From Methyloferula stellata AR4 (GTDB lineage Bacteria; Pseudomonadota; Alphaproteobacteria; Rhizobiales; Beijerinckiaceae), in the NCBI RefSeq assembly GCF_000385335.1, contig NZ_ARWA01000001.1, forward strand, positions 2,062,001-2,126,000: a DNA stretch of 64,000 nt. Direction: 5' to 3'. The notes under the pieces are model-generated. The model had not been told where the DNA came from, searched no databases, and was given only the letters and a program-made list of their open reading frames with translations. The position numbers were made by a program, and so were the translations under genes. Positions 17,177 to 26,417 of the stretch are shown here, piece by piece (within the stretch, counting starts at the first letter, position 1; each line of letters begins with the position of its first letter).

Positions 17177-18497
17177 ACGCGAGGTTGAGGAAACCCGGCA
17201 GAAGCTTGCTGACACGCTCGCTGAACTGCGTGCGTGCCTTTCTCCGAAAGAAATAAAGGCTCAGCTTTTCGAAGCGGCCCGCAATAGCAGCCTCAGCCAG
17301 CGCGCGGCACTCCCCATCCTTTTGCTGGCCGGCGCGGCTTTCGCCATTTTCATCAGGCGAAAACAGCCGCTCGGCGAAACGGCCGGCCGGCCGCCGATGC
17401 ATCTGATGCAATGGATCATCGCGGCGGCCCTCGGTTTTCTCGCGAGCGGTGCTGTCTCCCGATCGTCGCCCTCGGCGGCGTCGCCAGTCTCTTTCGGCCT
17501 GGACGCGAAGCCGGTCGAACATGATGGCCAATATTGCATCGAGGAGGCACAAGACCGAGGGCGCCAGGCGGAGGTGCCCTCCGAGATTCCGGCGCGCGGC
17601 TGGAAAGATATTTTGCTGCGCATTTATAATAATGTGTCGGCGCACCGGGTCATGGCGATCGCGGCGGGCGTCACCTTCTATTCGCTCCTCGCGATCTTTC
17701 CGGCGATCGCAGCAATCGTCTCCCTCTACGGGCTTTTCGCGGATGCGGGAACGATTGCGGTGCATCTCGACGATCTGTCCGGCGTCCTGCCAGGCGGCGC
17801 GCTCGATGTGTTGCGGGAACAGATGACGCGTTTGGCCGCGCAGGGGCAGGGGACGCTCGGATTCACTTTCGCGGTCAGTCTTTTGACATCCTTGTGGAGC
17901 GCCAACGCCGGGATGAAAGCCTTCTTCGATGCGCTCAATATTATCTATGGCGAGACCGAAAAGCGCGGCTTCATCGCACTCAACGCGCTTTCGCTTGCCT
18001 TTACGAGCGGCGCGATCATGTTTTTTCTGTTCGCTTTGGGCGCGATCGTGGTCCTTCCGATCGTGCTGCATTTCGTCGGCGTCGAACATACGGTCGATCC
18101 GATGATGCCGCTTCTGCGATGGCCGCTGATGTTTGTCGTGGTCACTTTCGCGCTCGCCGTCCTTTATCGATATGGCCCCAGCCGCGCTCGTGCCAAATGG
18201 CATTGGATCACCTGGGGAAGTGCTGTCGCAGCTCTGGTTTGGCTCGGCGCTTCTATCCTGTTTTCCTGGTATACGGCGCATTTCAGCGCCTATAATGCGA
18301 CCTATGGATCGCTCGGCGCGGTCATCGGCTTCATGGTCTGGATCTGGCTTTCCGTCGTGGTGTTTCTGATGGGCGCCGAACTTGACGCTGAAATGGAACA
18401 TCAGACACTTTCCGACACCACCACCGGCAAACCTCTGCCGCTCGGCGCGCGCGGCGCGACCATGGCCGACACGGTCGGCGCGGCTCAAACGTCATAA
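17154..18497 (+). CDS. DUF3618 - YihY/BrkB fusion membrane protein
   Basis: 447 residues from ATG 17,154, inside the end of the holin-like gene. Residues about 1-35 (KELEREVEETRQKLADTLAEL) are a DUF3618-type coiled segment, followed by one or two membrane helices (about 50-65 and 85-105) and a linker. From about residue 150 a complete YihY/BrkB domain follows, starting GWKDILLRIYNNVSAHRVMAIAAGVTFYSLLAIFPA and containing five to six helices with SLWSANAGMKAFFDALNIIYGE. YihY proteins were once called RNase BN in error; their role is unknown. The fusion supports a functional link between these envelope families. Confidence 0.85.
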   Translation: MPSTKELEREVEETRQKLADTLAELRACLSPKEIKAQLFEAARNSSLSQRAALPILLLAGAAFAIFIRRKQPLGETAGRPPMHLMQWIIAAALGFLASGAVSRSSPSAASPVSFGLDAKPVEHDGQYCIEEAQDRGRQAEVPSEIPARGWKDILLRIYNNVSAHRVMAIAAGVTFYSLLAIFPAIAAIVSLYGLFADAGTIAVHLDDLSGVLPGGALDVLREQMTRLAAQGQGTLGFTFAVSLLTSLWSANAGMKAFFDALNIIYGETEKRGFIALNALSLAFTSGAIMFFLFALGAIVVLPIVLHFVGVEHTVDPMMPLLRWPLMFVVVTFALAVLYRYGPSRARAKWHWITWGSAVAALVWLGASILFSWYTAHFSAYNATYGSLGAVIGFMVWIWLSVVVFLMGAELDAEMEHQTLSDTTTGKPLPLGARGATMADTVGAAQTS

Positions 18498-18629
18498 GTC
18501 CCTGACTTCCGGGAGGCTTCGCCCGCATACGCCGATTTGGTGAACGCCAAGCCGTCGCATTGCCCCTGAAACGCGGCAGATGCTATAGGCTCTGCATCCG
18601 TCCCGCCGCGCCATTTTCAGGGAGTTTCC

Positions 18630-18917
18630 ATGTCCGTCGATCAGGCGACCGTCCGCCGCATCGCACATCTCGCCCGCATCAAGGTCACGGATGACGAAGT
18701 TCCGCACCTGCAAGGCGAGCTCAATGCGATCCTGGCCTTCGTCGACCAATTGACCAAGGTCGATGTCGAGGGCGTCGAGCCGATGACCTCGGTCATTCCG
18801 ATGCCGATGAAAAAGCGCCACGACGTCGTGAACGACGGCGGCATTGCCGACGAGATCGTCGCCAATGCGCCGGTCAGCGAGGATCATTTCTTCATGGTGC
18901 CCAAGGTGGTCGAATAA
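18630..18917 (+). CDS. gatC: Asp/Glu-tRNA(Asn/Gln) amidotransferase subunit C
   Basis: 95 residues. [24 protein letters not shown] and the [21 protein letters not shown] block are canonical for GatC, the small subunit that clamps GatA and GatB together. An AGGGAG Shine-Dalgarno precedes ATG 18,630. gatA follows after 53 bp, so both are likely co-transcribed. Confidence 0.96.
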   Translation: MSVDQATVRRIAHLARIKVTDDEVPHLQGELNAILAFVDQLTKVDVEGVEPMTSVIPMPMKKRHDVVNDGGIADEIVANAPVSEDHFFMVPKVVE

Positions 18918-18970
18918 GCTTCCGCCAAACTGCCTTCATGCCCATGCCGACCCAAGGACTTTAAGCCAAA

Positions 18971-20452
18971 TTGAGCGACCTGACCGATCTGACCCTCGCC
19001 GGCGCACGCGATGCGCTGAAGCAAAAGCAAATCTCCGCCGTCGATCTCGCCAAGGCGCATATCGACGCGATCGAGAAGGCGCGCGCCTTGAACGCCTTTA
19101 TCGTCGAGACGCCGGAGCTCGCGCTCGCTGCGGCCGCGCAGTCGGATGAAAAGCTCGCCAAAGGCGAGGCGCGACCGCTCGAAGGCCTGCCGCTTGGCAT
19201 CAAGGATCTCTATTGCACCAAGGGCGTGCAGACGACGGCGGGCAGCCATATGCTCGAAGGCTTCGTGCCGCCCTATGAATCGACCGTTTCGTCGAACCTC
19301 TTGCGCGACGGCGCCAATATGCTCGGCAAGCTCAACATGGACGAGTTCGCTATGGGCTCGTCGAACGAGACGTCTTATTTCGGGCCGGTGGTCTCACCTT
19401 GGCGCCGGGCCGGGGACACCAAGCCTTTGACGCCAGGCGGCTCGTCCGGCGGTTCGGCCGCGGCGGTCGCGGCGCATCTTTGCCTTGCCGCCACGGCGTC
19501 GGATACGGGCGGCTCGATCCGCCAGCCCGCGGCCTTTACTGGCACTGTCGGCATCAAGCCGACCTATGGCCGCTGTTCGCGCTGGGGCATGGTCGCCTTT
19601 GCCTCCTCGCTCGATCAGGCAGGCCCCATCGCCCGCACCGTCCGCGATACGGCGATCATGCTGCGGTCGATGGCGGGCGTCGATGCGAAGGATACGACTT
19701 CGGTCGATCTGCCGGTGCCGGATTACGAGACGGCGCTCGGGCGTTCGATCAAGGGCATGAAGATCGGCATTCCGAAGGAATATAGGATCGACGGCATGCC
19801 GGCAGAGATCGAAAATCTCTGGCAGCAAGGTATAGAATGGATGAAGGCGGCGGGCGCCGAGATCGTCGATATTTCGCTGCCGCACACGCGCTACGCACTG
19901 CCTGCTTATTATATTGTCGCGCCGGCCGAGGCTTCCTCCAATCTCGCCCGATATGACGGCGTGCGCTACGGCTTGCGTGTGCCCGGCAAAGATATCGCTT
20001 CCATGTATGAGAACACCCGCGCGGCGGGTTTCGGCAAGGAAGTCCGGCGCCGTATCATGATCGGCACCTATGTGCTGTCTGCCGGCTATTACGATGCCTA
20101 TTATGTCCGGGCGCAGAAGATCCGCACGCTCATCAAGCGCGATTTCGAAACGGTCTTCGAGAAGGGCATAGATGCGATCCTGACGCCCGCGACGCCGTCC
20201 GCCGCCTTCGGGCTTGGCGAGAAAAGCTCCGCCGATCCGATCGAAATGTATTTGAACGACATATTCACGGTGACGGTGAATATGGCTGGCCTGCCCGGCA
20301 TCGCGGTGCCTGCCGGCCTGTCGTCCGAGGGCCTGCCGCTCGGGCTGCAACTCATCGGCCGCGCCTTCGACGAGGAAACCCTTTTTTCTGTGGCAGACGT
20401 CATCGAGCAATCGGCGCCGAAATTGCCGCAAGCGGCGAAATGGTGGGCGTGA
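18971..20452 (+). CDS. gatA: Asp/Glu-tRNA(Asn/Gln) amidotransferase subunit A
   Basis: 493 residues with a TTG start at 18,971, chosen because [18 protein letters not shown] is the normal N-terminus and no closer ATG exists. GatA is the amidase that frees ammonia from glutamine. The Ser-cisSer-Lys triad is seen as Lys in [10 protein letters not shown], the glycine/serine loop [15 protein letters not shown] and the nucleophile in [13 protein letters not shown]. Together with GatB and GatC it converts misacylated Glu-tRNA(Gln) or Asp-tRNA(Asn) to the amide form. Confidence 0.97.
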   Translation: MSDLTDLTLAGARDALKQKQISAVDLAKAHIDAIEKARALNAFIVETPELALAAAAQSDEKLAKGEARPLEGLPLGIKDLYCTKGVQTTAGSHMLEGFVPPYESTVSSNLLRDGANMLGKLNMDEFAMGSSNETSYFGPVVSPWRRAGDTKPLTPGGSSGGSAAAVAAHLCLAATASDTGGSIRQPAAFTGTVGIKPTYGRCSRWGMVAFASSLDQAGPIARTVRDTAIMLRSMAGVDAKDTTSVDLPVPDYETALGRSIKGMKIGIPKEYRIDGMPAEIENLWQQGIEWMKAAGAEIVDISLPHTRYALPAYYIVAPAEASSNLARYDGVRYGLRVPGKDIASMYENTRAAGFGKEVRRRIMIGTYVLSAGYYDAYYVRAQKIRTLIKRDFETVFEKGIDAILTPATPSAAFGLGEKSSADPIEMYLNDIFTVTVNMAGLPGIAVPAGLSSEGLPLGLQLIGRAFDEETLFSVADVIEQSAPKLPQAAKWWA

Positions 20453-20502
20453 TCGGCAGGCGCGGATGGTTTCGGTAGCCTGCGTATGGGAGTTATCGAC
20501 GG

Positions 20503-21225
20503 ATGCTTGGCTCCCAGATGAACTACGCGCCGATAGCGCTGCCCTTCCTTTCAGTCCTCGTCTTCGCGTTCCTGGTGCTGGTCGTGCTTATCCAGATCGG
20601 GGCGTTGCGCTACGCCTATCGCCGCATCGGCCTGAGCGCGCCGGCCGCGAGTTTGCTGCTGCTGGGCTCGCTTTTCGGCAGCTATTTTAATCTGCCCATC
20701 TACCAATTGCCGGATGCGCAGGTCCGGTCCGGCGAAGAAGTGATCTTTTTCGGCATGCGCTATGTCGTCCCCGTGGTTGCGGATTGGCCGGGCACGATCA
20801 TCGCCGTCAATGTCGGCGGCGCGGTCATACCGACCCTCCTGTCGCTTTATCTGCTCGCTAAAAACCAAATTTGGATCAGGGGCGCTTTAGCTACGCTCGC
20901 GGTCGCGGTCATTTGCCATATGATGGCAAAGCCTGTCGCTGGCATCGGCATCGCTGTACCGATCTTCGTGCCGCCACTGGCCGCCGCCATTGTTTCCGTG
21001 CTGCTGTCCGCGTCCTACGCCGCGCCGCTTGCCTATATCAGCGGCAGTTTGGGAACCCTGATCGGCGCTGATCTTCTCAACCTTGATAAGATCCAGGGGT
21101 TGGGGGCTCCGGTCGCTTCAATCGGCGGCGCGGGGACTTTCGACGGCATATTTTTGGCCGGTATCATCGCCGTTCTGATTGCGAGCTTCTCGTCGGGACC
21201 TGTCCCGTCCCGCGCTCCGCGCTGA
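20503..21225 (+). CDS. DUF1614-family membrane protein
   Basis: 240 residues, seven or so hydrophobic segments. The C-terminal signature [44 protein letters not shown] is diagnostic for DUF1614 (PF07758), whose function is not known; bacterial and archaeal members are common. An extended N-terminal helix precedes [15 protein letters not shown]. It sits between gatA and gatB without overlap, probably in the same transcript. Confidence 0.85.
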   Translation: MLGSQMNYAPIALPFLSVLVFAFLVLVVLIQIGALRYAYRRIGLSAPAASLLLLGSLFGSYFNLPIYQLPDAQVRSGEEVIFFGMRYVVPVVADWPGTIIAVNVGGAVIPTLLSLYLLAKNQIWIRGALATLAVAVICHMMAKPVAGIGIAVPIFVPPLAAAIVSVLLSASYAAPLAYISGSLGTLIGADLLNLDKIQGLGAPVASIGGAGTFDGIFLAGIIAVLIASFSSGPVPSRAPR

Positions 21226-21317
21226 TCCCTAAACGGGCGGCCGAGGCTGACGGGCGGTGGAAATGCCACTATATTAAGTCCAGATACATCATCCGTCAGA
21301 TTACGATTGGGTCTTTC

Positions 21318-22805
21318 ATGAACACACACGTCAAACCCTCAAACCTCATCAAGGGTGCGACCGGCGATTGGGAAGTTATCGTCGGCATCGAGACCCATGC
21401 CCAGGTCACCTCGCGCTCGAAGCTCTTTTCCGGCGCCTCGACCACGTTCGGCAATGATCCGAACAGCAACGTTTCGCTTGTCGATGCGGCCATGCCAGGC
21501 ATGCTGCCCGTGATCAATGAGGAATGCGTGGCGCAGGCGGTGCGCTCGGGCCTCGGCCTCAAGGCGCATATCAATCTGCGCTCGACCTTCGATCGTAAGA
21601 ATTATTTCTATCCGGACCTGCCGCAGGGCTATCAGATTTCCCAGTACAAGACCCCCATCGTGGGCGAAGGCATCGTCACGGTCGATGTCTCGCCGACCGA
21701 ACAGATCGAGGTCGGGATCGAGCGGTTGCATCTGGAGCAGGATGCCGGCAAATCGCTCCACGACCAGTCGGCAACGGATTCCTTCGTCGATCTCAACCGG
21801 TCGGGCGTGGCCTTGATGGAGATCGTGTCGAAGCCCGACATGCGCTCGTCCGAGCAGGCCCGAGCCTATGTCACCAAGCTGCGCACGATCCTGCGCTACC
21901 TTGGCACCTGCGACGGCAATATGGAGCAGGGCAGTCTGCGCGCCGACGTCAATGTCTCCGTGCGGCGGCCCGGCGAGCCTTTCGGCACGCGCTGCGAGAT
22001 CAAGAACGTCAATTCGATCCGCTTCATCGGTCAGGCGATCGAGGTCGAGGCCCGCCGCCAGATAGGCATTTTGGAAGATGGCGGCAAGATCGATCAGGAG
22101 ACGCGGCTCTTCGATCCGGGGAAGGGCGAGACGAGATCCATGCGCTCCAAGGAAGAAGCGCATGACTATCGCTATTTCCCCGATCCCGATCTTCTGCCGC
22201 TCGAATTCGATCAGGCCTATGTGGATGCCTTGGCCGCCGATCTGCCGGAGCTGCCGGATGCCAAGAAAGCCCGCTTCATGACCGAATATGGGCTGCCGGC
22301 CTATGACGCCGGCGTGCTCGTCGCCGATCGCGAGACGGCGGATTTCTACGAGACGACGGTCAAGCATGGCGGCAAGGCCCGCGATGCCAAGGCCATCGCC
22401 AATTGGATCTTGGGCGACGTCGCGGCTTACGCCAATTCGATCGGCGTGCCGCTCTATCAGACCCATATCAGCCCGGCGCAGATCGCTGGCATCGTCGATC
22501 TCATCTCCGACGGTACGATCTCGGGCAAGATCGCAAAGGACGTGCTGGCGCTCATCATCGCCGAAGAGAAAGAGGCGCATCCCGCCGCGCTCGTCGAGGC
22601 CCGCGGCATGCGGCAGGTGACCGATCTCGGTGCCATCGAGACGGCGGTCGATCAGATCATCGCCGCCAATCCGGATAAGGTCGCACAGGCGCAGGCGAAG
22701 CCTTCGATGCTCGGTTGGTTCGTCGGCCAAGTCATGAAACAGACCGGCGGCAAAGCCAATCCGCAGGCCGTCAACGATCTCTTGAAAGCCAAACTCGGCA
22801 TCTGA
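21318..22805 (+). CDS. gatB: Asp/Glu-tRNA(Asn/Gln) amidotransferase subunit B
   Basis: 495 residues. GatB binds the misacylated tRNA and activates the carboxylate with ATP in the GatCAB complex. The segments [69 protein letters not shown] and [15 protein letters not shown] are typical, and the C-terminal YqeY-like tail ends [18 protein letters not shown]. Unlike in many genomes gatB does not directly follow gatA. Confidence 0.97.
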   Translation: MNTHVKPSNLIKGATGDWEVIVGIETHAQVTSRSKLFSGASTTFGNDPNSNVSLVDAAMPGMLPVINEECVAQAVRSGLGLKAHINLRSTFDRKNYFYPDLPQGYQISQYKTPIVGEGIVTVDVSPTEQIEVGIERLHLEQDAGKSLHDQSATDSFVDLNRSGVALMEIVSKPDMRSSEQARAYVTKLRTILRYLGTCDGNMEQGSLRADVNVSVRRPGEPFGTRCEIKNVNSIRFIGQAIEVEARRQIGILEDGGKIDQETRLFDPGKGETRSMRSKEEAHDYRYFPDPDLLPLEFDQAYVDALAADLPELPDAKKARFMTEYGLPAYDAGVLVADRETADFYETTVKHGGKARDAKAIANWILGDVAAYANSIGVPLYQTHISPAQIAGIVDLISDGTISGKIAKDVLALIIAEEKEAHPAALVEARGMRQVTDLGAIETAVDQIIAANPDKVAQAQAKPSMLGWFVGQVMKQTGGKANPQAVNDLLKAKLGI

Positions 22806-22820
22806 CATCGGAGCTTTTCG

Positions 22821-22850
22821 AAGGGTCCATCGCTCGTGCGATGGACCCTT
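22821..22850 (+). terminator. Perfect 13-bp hairpin after gatB
   Basis: AAGGGTCCATCGC pairs perfectly with GCGATGGACCCTT around TCGT, 16 bp after the gatB stop. There is no T run, so it may be an RNA-stabilising 3' end or a factor-dependent terminator. Confidence 0.55.
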
Positions 22851-23612
22851 CGCGCCTTCGTATCGGCGCTGCCGAAAGCCCCGAAGCGGCTTTTCTCCCC
22901 GGCATTTTGATGGGTGCGAGCTTCGCGTATCGGCGAAGTTTTGCGCGTCTTCGAGCTCGATCGGGCCTGAAATCGGCGCTCCGAATCACAAAACGATTCG
23001 CTCGATTCGCTCATTTTTGCGCGATGAAGCGTGCTCGATGCCGTTCGAACGGCATTTTTTTTATTTCCCACATGAAAAATTTTTGCGGCCTTTGCGGCCG
23101 AGTTCGGACGCATGTCGAGCGTTGCGTTTGACGGCTCGATTGCGCGTTGGAACGACGCCTCGACATGGCTTGATCTTGCGCCGATCATTGTCGCGCGGCA
23201 CGTTTTACGAAGGCTTCGCGCGCAACGAAACGAGACGTCATTCAAGCCATCGTACATAACCTCGAAATACAATTTTATTGTGCAAAAACAATTGTTTTCA
23301 AATGTGCGGAAGAACTTGATCAAGGCTGGCGCGATGTGCCGTGCAAGCGATCTGCGATGCATTGAAGGCATGGTTTCACCTTGCATCTGTTCGATCGGAA
23401 TCAACGTTCGATATAGCCTTAGATGAGGCAGTCTTTGGACAATGAAGAGTGATGTTCGAAGACCGTTCAAGCGCCCATTTGAAGCATCGAAAGACCAGGA
23501 TTCGACGCTAATTGATAAAGCACTACTTGCACGACTGATTAACCACGCTACGCTACTTAGGCCTCTTGTCGGCACAAAGATGCGGCTGACGAAATAGCAA
23601 AGGGGACTAAAG
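22851..23612. other. 762-bp non-coding region before the H1-like gene
   Basis: No reading frame here has a Shine-Dalgarno or family similarity. A long minus-strand frame runs through it only because it is antisense to the lysine repeats downstream. The stretch 23,230-23,530 is AT-richer than the surroundings and should hold the promoter of the H1-like gene. The motif TTCGA recurs often but without regular spacing. Confidence 0.45.
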
Positions 23613-23954
23613 ATGGTGAAGGCAACCACCAAGCGTAAGCCCGCGAAGAAGACCGCGGCTAAGAAGAGCACGGCCAAGAAAGCCGTTCGCAAGACAGCGA
23701 CCAAGAAAATCGCTGCCGTGAAGAAGACGGCCACGAAGAAGGCTGCTGCTAAGAAGTCGGCGACCAAGAAGTCGGCTACGAAGAAGGCAGCCACAAAGAA
23801 GACGGCCACAAAGAAGACGGCAGCGAAAAAGAGCGCGACCAAAAAGTCCGCTGTGAAGAAGTCGTCCGCCCGCAAGGCGCCGGCGAAAAAGGCCGTCCGC
23901 AAGTCGACCCGTAAGGCGAAAGCCCCTGCACCGGTTGTGCCGGAGTCTGCTTGA
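23613..23954 (+). CDS. Histone H1-like lysine-rich nucleoid protein
   Basis: 113 residues made almost entirely of Lys, Ala, Thr and Ser in short repeats (KKTAAKKS, KKSATKKSATKKAATKK). This is the low-complexity composition of bacterial H1/Hc1-like proteins, which bind DNA through charge and compact the nucleoid. An AAAGGGGAC Shine-Dalgarno precedes ATG 23,613. The codon repeats (AAGAAG plus Ala/Thr codons) make length variation by slippage likely among relatives. The C-terminal KAPAPVVPESA departs from the repeat. Confidence 0.85.
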   Translation: MVKATTKRKPAKKTAAKKSTAKKAVRKTATKKIAAVKKTATKKAAAKKSATKKSATKKAATKKTATKKTAAKKSATKKSAVKKSSARKAPAKKAVRKSTRKAKAPAPVVPESA

Positions 23955-24196
23955 ATTCGAGGAAGACAAGGAAGAGACGATCGGAGATTACCGCTGCCGC
24001 AGAGCTTGCGGATAATTCGGGATCACCGGTCGTCTCGTCTCCTCGCCAGGCTTGATCGGGCTTGTGCCGGTCGGGCGGGCGAGCGAGGCGTTTCCGGTTT
24101 TTGCGCGCTTGATCTGATTTCGAAAGCTTGGCGCTTTTCAAAAGATCGGCCTTTCGCCGGCATCCGTGCCCGATCGGCTTGCGCTCACAGATCACG

Positions 24197-24227
24197 ACGA
24201 TTTTTGATCGAATCAATCAAAAATCGT
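24197..24227. repeat. Perfect inverted repeat, 12-bp arms
   Basis: ACGATTTTTGAT and ATCAAAAATCGT flank a 7-base loop (CGAATCA). The AT-rich arms and the TTTTT inside the stem make it a weak terminator candidate or a protein site. Confidence 0.6.
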
Positions 24228-24251
24228 GACCGTGATCGATTTCATAGTTTA

Positions 24252-24299
24252 GAGCGGGATGCGGGCGGAAAACCGCACACACTTTCCTCATCCCGCTCC
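24252..24299. repeat. Rhizobiales-type palindrome (family R3)
   Basis: Outer arms GAGCGGGATG / CATCCCGCTC (one mismatch position) and inner GGCGGAAAACCGC, a form frequently seen between Hyphomicrobiales genes. Confidence 0.65.
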
Positions 24300-24306
24300 A
24301 GTCACG

Positions 24307-24399
24307 ATGACTTTGGATGAGTTCAAGTCGGGCTTGCCCAACGTGAACCTTTCAAAAAGTCCAACTTGGGCGGGTCCAAGTTGGGTAATCCAAAGTCAT
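24307..24399. other. Nested inverted-repeat element with a three-way-junction shape
   Basis: Perfect 12-bp outer arms (ATGACTTTGGAT at 24,307-24,318 and its complement at 24,388-24,399) enclose two hairpins. One is GTTCA...TGAAC with an inner GGGC/GCCC (24,321-24,348). The other is CCAACTTGG-6 nt-CCAAGTTGG (24,361-24,384). The fold could be a structured RNA, a MITE-like mobile repeat or a cruciform site. No coding capacity. Confidence 0.5.
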
Positions 24400-24500
24400 A
24401 CGTCCGGACATCGCGATTGTTCCGATGTCGGAAAGTCTTGGCCATAAAGCGTCTGTGTCGGCAATGCCGCGAGACGGAAAGCTAGCCTGTTTCAAAAAAA

Positions 24501-25019
24501 TCAGCGGATGAGACAGGCCTGTGCGAAAGCCCGCCATGTCTGGTCTGCGGCGGCTCCAGAGGCCTTCATGGCCTCCCATTCATGTCCGCATTGATGCATG
24601 CGGGACCGGGATGCCGGCGGCAGCATCGGTCCATGATCCACATAAATCGTCGAGACCGCGTCATTGGGCGTGGCCTGCTGCGGAGCCATCGGCGCGGCTG
24701 GCGCCGCCGCGGTTTTGGGTGCGGCTGCGGGAGTGGGCGAGGCCTGCAAATGCATCGGACGCGCCGGTGGCATGGGAGCCGGCTTATTTTTTCCGCCGTC
24801 TTCTTCCGCGGCCAGCGCGAAAGGGACCATCAAGCACAGATGAGCAGCCAGGCCGAGCCCCAGTGCGAAGCCATGACTCGCTCTGAAAAGAGGAAGACAA
24901 GCGGCGCGCGGCGTGCGGAATTGGGAGCTCAAATCATCCTCTTTGGCGGACGTCGCCCGAGAGCCGGACCGGGTCAAGGCCGCGTTTGACGCCAAAAATG
25001 GATCGAATAGCCCAGGCAT
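24501..25019 (-). CDS. Exported Pro/Ala-rich protein with a C-terminal CxxEW...C motif
   Basis: 172 residues as drawn from ATG 25,019. A hydrophobic signal-like segment lies unusually deep at about residues 51-71 (FALGLGLAAHLCLMVPFALA), so the true start may be a later alternative codon. A Pro/Ala linker follows, and the C-terminus holds HQCGHEWEAMKASGAAADQTWRAFAQACL. I recognise this Cys-x2-Glu-Trp...Cys pattern from small secreted Rhizobiales proteins of unknown function. The two Cys residues could form a disulfide in the periplasm. Confidence 0.6.
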   Translation of the reverse strand: MPGLFDPFLASNAALTRSGSRATSAKEDDLSSQFRTPRAACLPLFRASHGFALGLGLAAHLCLMVPFALAAEEDGGKNKPAPMPPARPMHLQASPTPAAAPKTAAAPAAPMAPQQATPNDAVSTIYVDHGPMLPPASRSRMHQCGHEWEAMKASGAAADQTWRAFAQACLIR

Positions 25020-25166
25020 TATTCGAACCTATGGGCCAAACGAGGCGAATTTTTGCAGGTCGTCGGAACTCGCCGTGTGGGCTAGCGTGAGCCGGGTGGC
25101 TGCGACTCTCCCGCCGGGCCGCCCGCTCACTCCATTATATATAGAGAAGCTCCGGACGCCGGTTCG

Positions 25167-25805
25167 TCAGTGATGGGGCGGCGGCGGCGGCGCGGCTTTC
25201 GCGGGCGTGCCGTGCGGCGGCGCATTGCCGGCGAGTGTCGGATCGCCGCCTGGAACCGTTTGAACCTTCGTAAAGGTTTCCGATTGGCAAAGCGGCCAGA
25301 CCAGGCAGCCCGTGATCTCGGCCTTGTCGCCATTGACCTTGTCGGGTTGGACTTTGAGCGTCACGTCCCATGTCTTGCCGTCATCGGAATTATAGGCTTT
25401 GCCCTTCCAATGATCGCCATCGGCGACGAACTCGCTGAACACCTCCATCCCGATAATCGCTCTGCCGCGCTTGGCCGGATCGGTATTGAGATTGTCGACC
25501 TTGGGAACGCCTTTTTCGAGCGGCTCCTTCAGCCATACGATCATACCGCAATAAACCAGCGGTGTGCTGGGCGTGGCGGTCGTACCGGCCGGCGGGGTGC
25601 AAGGGCCGATTCGGATGATCGATTCGTCGTCCTTGGTTGACCAATAGCCGGAAGGATCGGTTGGCGCCGCCGGGGCGGCGAAGCCGGATGTAGTCATCAG
25701 CGTCAAGGCCGCCGCAGCGGCAGTCAAAGCGGACCCCGCGCGGGCGCTGGTCGAATCGGGGCATGACGGGCGATAGGCAGAATAGGCACGTGCCAGCAGC
25801 ATCAC
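25167..25805 (-). CDS. DUF2147-family exported protein
   Basis: 212 residues. An N-terminal signal region ends near TSGFAAPAAP. The mature domain carries the DUF2147 (PF09917) features: GYWSTKDDESIIRIGPC, VYCGMIVWLKEP, a DNLNTDPAKRGRAIIGMEVF block and GCLVWPLCQSETFTKV. It ends in a Pro/His-rich tail. The family is a small beta-barrel-like periplasmic protein of unknown role. It is encoded next to tRNA-Ser on the same strand. Confidence 0.85.
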   Translation of the reverse strand: MMLLARAYSAYRPSCPDSTSARAGSALTAAAAALTLMTTSGFAAPAAPTDPSGYWSTKDDESIIRIGPCTPPAGTTATPSTPLVYCGMIVWLKEPLEKGVPKVDNLNTDPAKRGRAIIGMEVFSEFVADGDHWKGKAYNSDDGKTWDVTLKVQPDKVNGDKAEITGCLVWPLCQSETFTKVQTVPGGDPTLAGNAPPHGTPAKAAPPPPPHH

Positions 25806-25864
25806 TCTGCTCCAGAGAAGGAATCTTGGGGGCTTTTCAACGGGTAGGTGCTCCGCCCGAAAAC

Positions 25865-25958
25865 TGGCGGAGACGGAGGGATTCGAACCCTCGATAGGGC
25901 TTTACAACCCTATAACGGTTTAGCAAACCGCCGCCTTCAGCCTCTCGGCCACGTCTCC
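25865..25958 (-). tRNA. tRNA-Ser(GCU)
   Basis: 94 nt including an encoded CCA. The acceptor arms GGAGACG and CGTCTCC pair perfectly; the anticodon loop reads TTGCTAA (GCU), the long variable arm TATAGGGTTGTAAAGCCCTATC is the class II feature of serine tRNAs, and the T loop is TTCGAAT. It reads AGC/AGU codons. Confidence 0.96.
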
Positions 25959-26417
25959 ACACACATGCCGAATGCGGCGCATCTTCGAATGCGTTTCCGG
26001 AATGCTGGCGAGATATGCCCGAGCCTAGCCTGCGTGGCAAGTACGCAGCTCATGGGCATTTCCAATTATGATCAGCTATGTTGCGGAATATATTAGATTT
26101 TATTCCGTTTTGCACAGCAGCGGCGCCCAGCACGCTCAAATGCGATTGTAAAACAATGACGTTGCTGGAATGCCACAGCCCCCCAAGAATGGCGAGATGG
26201 TGGCTTTTCTCGATTTACGCTGTCTGCGGCGCAGCTATATTAAAAATAAGTTTAAGAAACCGAGCCCGCCAGAACCGGCGGGGATCGGTTCGAAAAGGGC
26301 CTGATTTCAAAGGGGAGGCACAAGCCTCCTCGGTCGGCGGTCACAATATCTGGATTTTGGCGGGAAGGCGATGAGCCTCGAAGGCAGATCTGGCGTGTTC
26401 ATTCTGGGGGTCTACTC
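25959..26417. other. 459-bp promoter region between tRNA-Ser and the porin gene
   Basis: No gene is supported; a short plus-strand frame (26,078-26,374) lacks an RBS and family similarity. AT-rich stretches near 26,070-26,100 and 26,235-26,255 are possible promoter positions for the porin, with a long leader expected. A GGGGG stretch 10 bases before ATG 26,418 is the ribosome site. Confidence 0.45.

Larger units (their letters stand above)
23955..24500. other. 546-bp intergenic region rich in inverted repeats
   Basis: No gene is supported. The region holds three structured elements described separately (24,197-24,227, 24,252-24,299 and 24,307-24,399) between the H1-like gene and a convergent minus-strand gene. 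Confidence 0.55.

Noticed and set aside
17067-18488. 473-codon minus-strand frame opposite the YihY fusion
   Set aside because: Its Asp/Arg/His-rich sequence mirrors the third-codon G/C bias of the real gene on the plus strand; no start signal.
21339-22808. 489-codon minus-strand frame opposite gatB
   Set aside because: Antisense to a well-conserved gene, with no RBS or family match.
22652-23902. 416-codon minus-strand frame with Phe/Val/Ala repeats
   Set aside because: The repetitive hydrophobic part is just the antisense of the lysine repeats of the H1-like gene, although it could be mistaken for a membrane protein.
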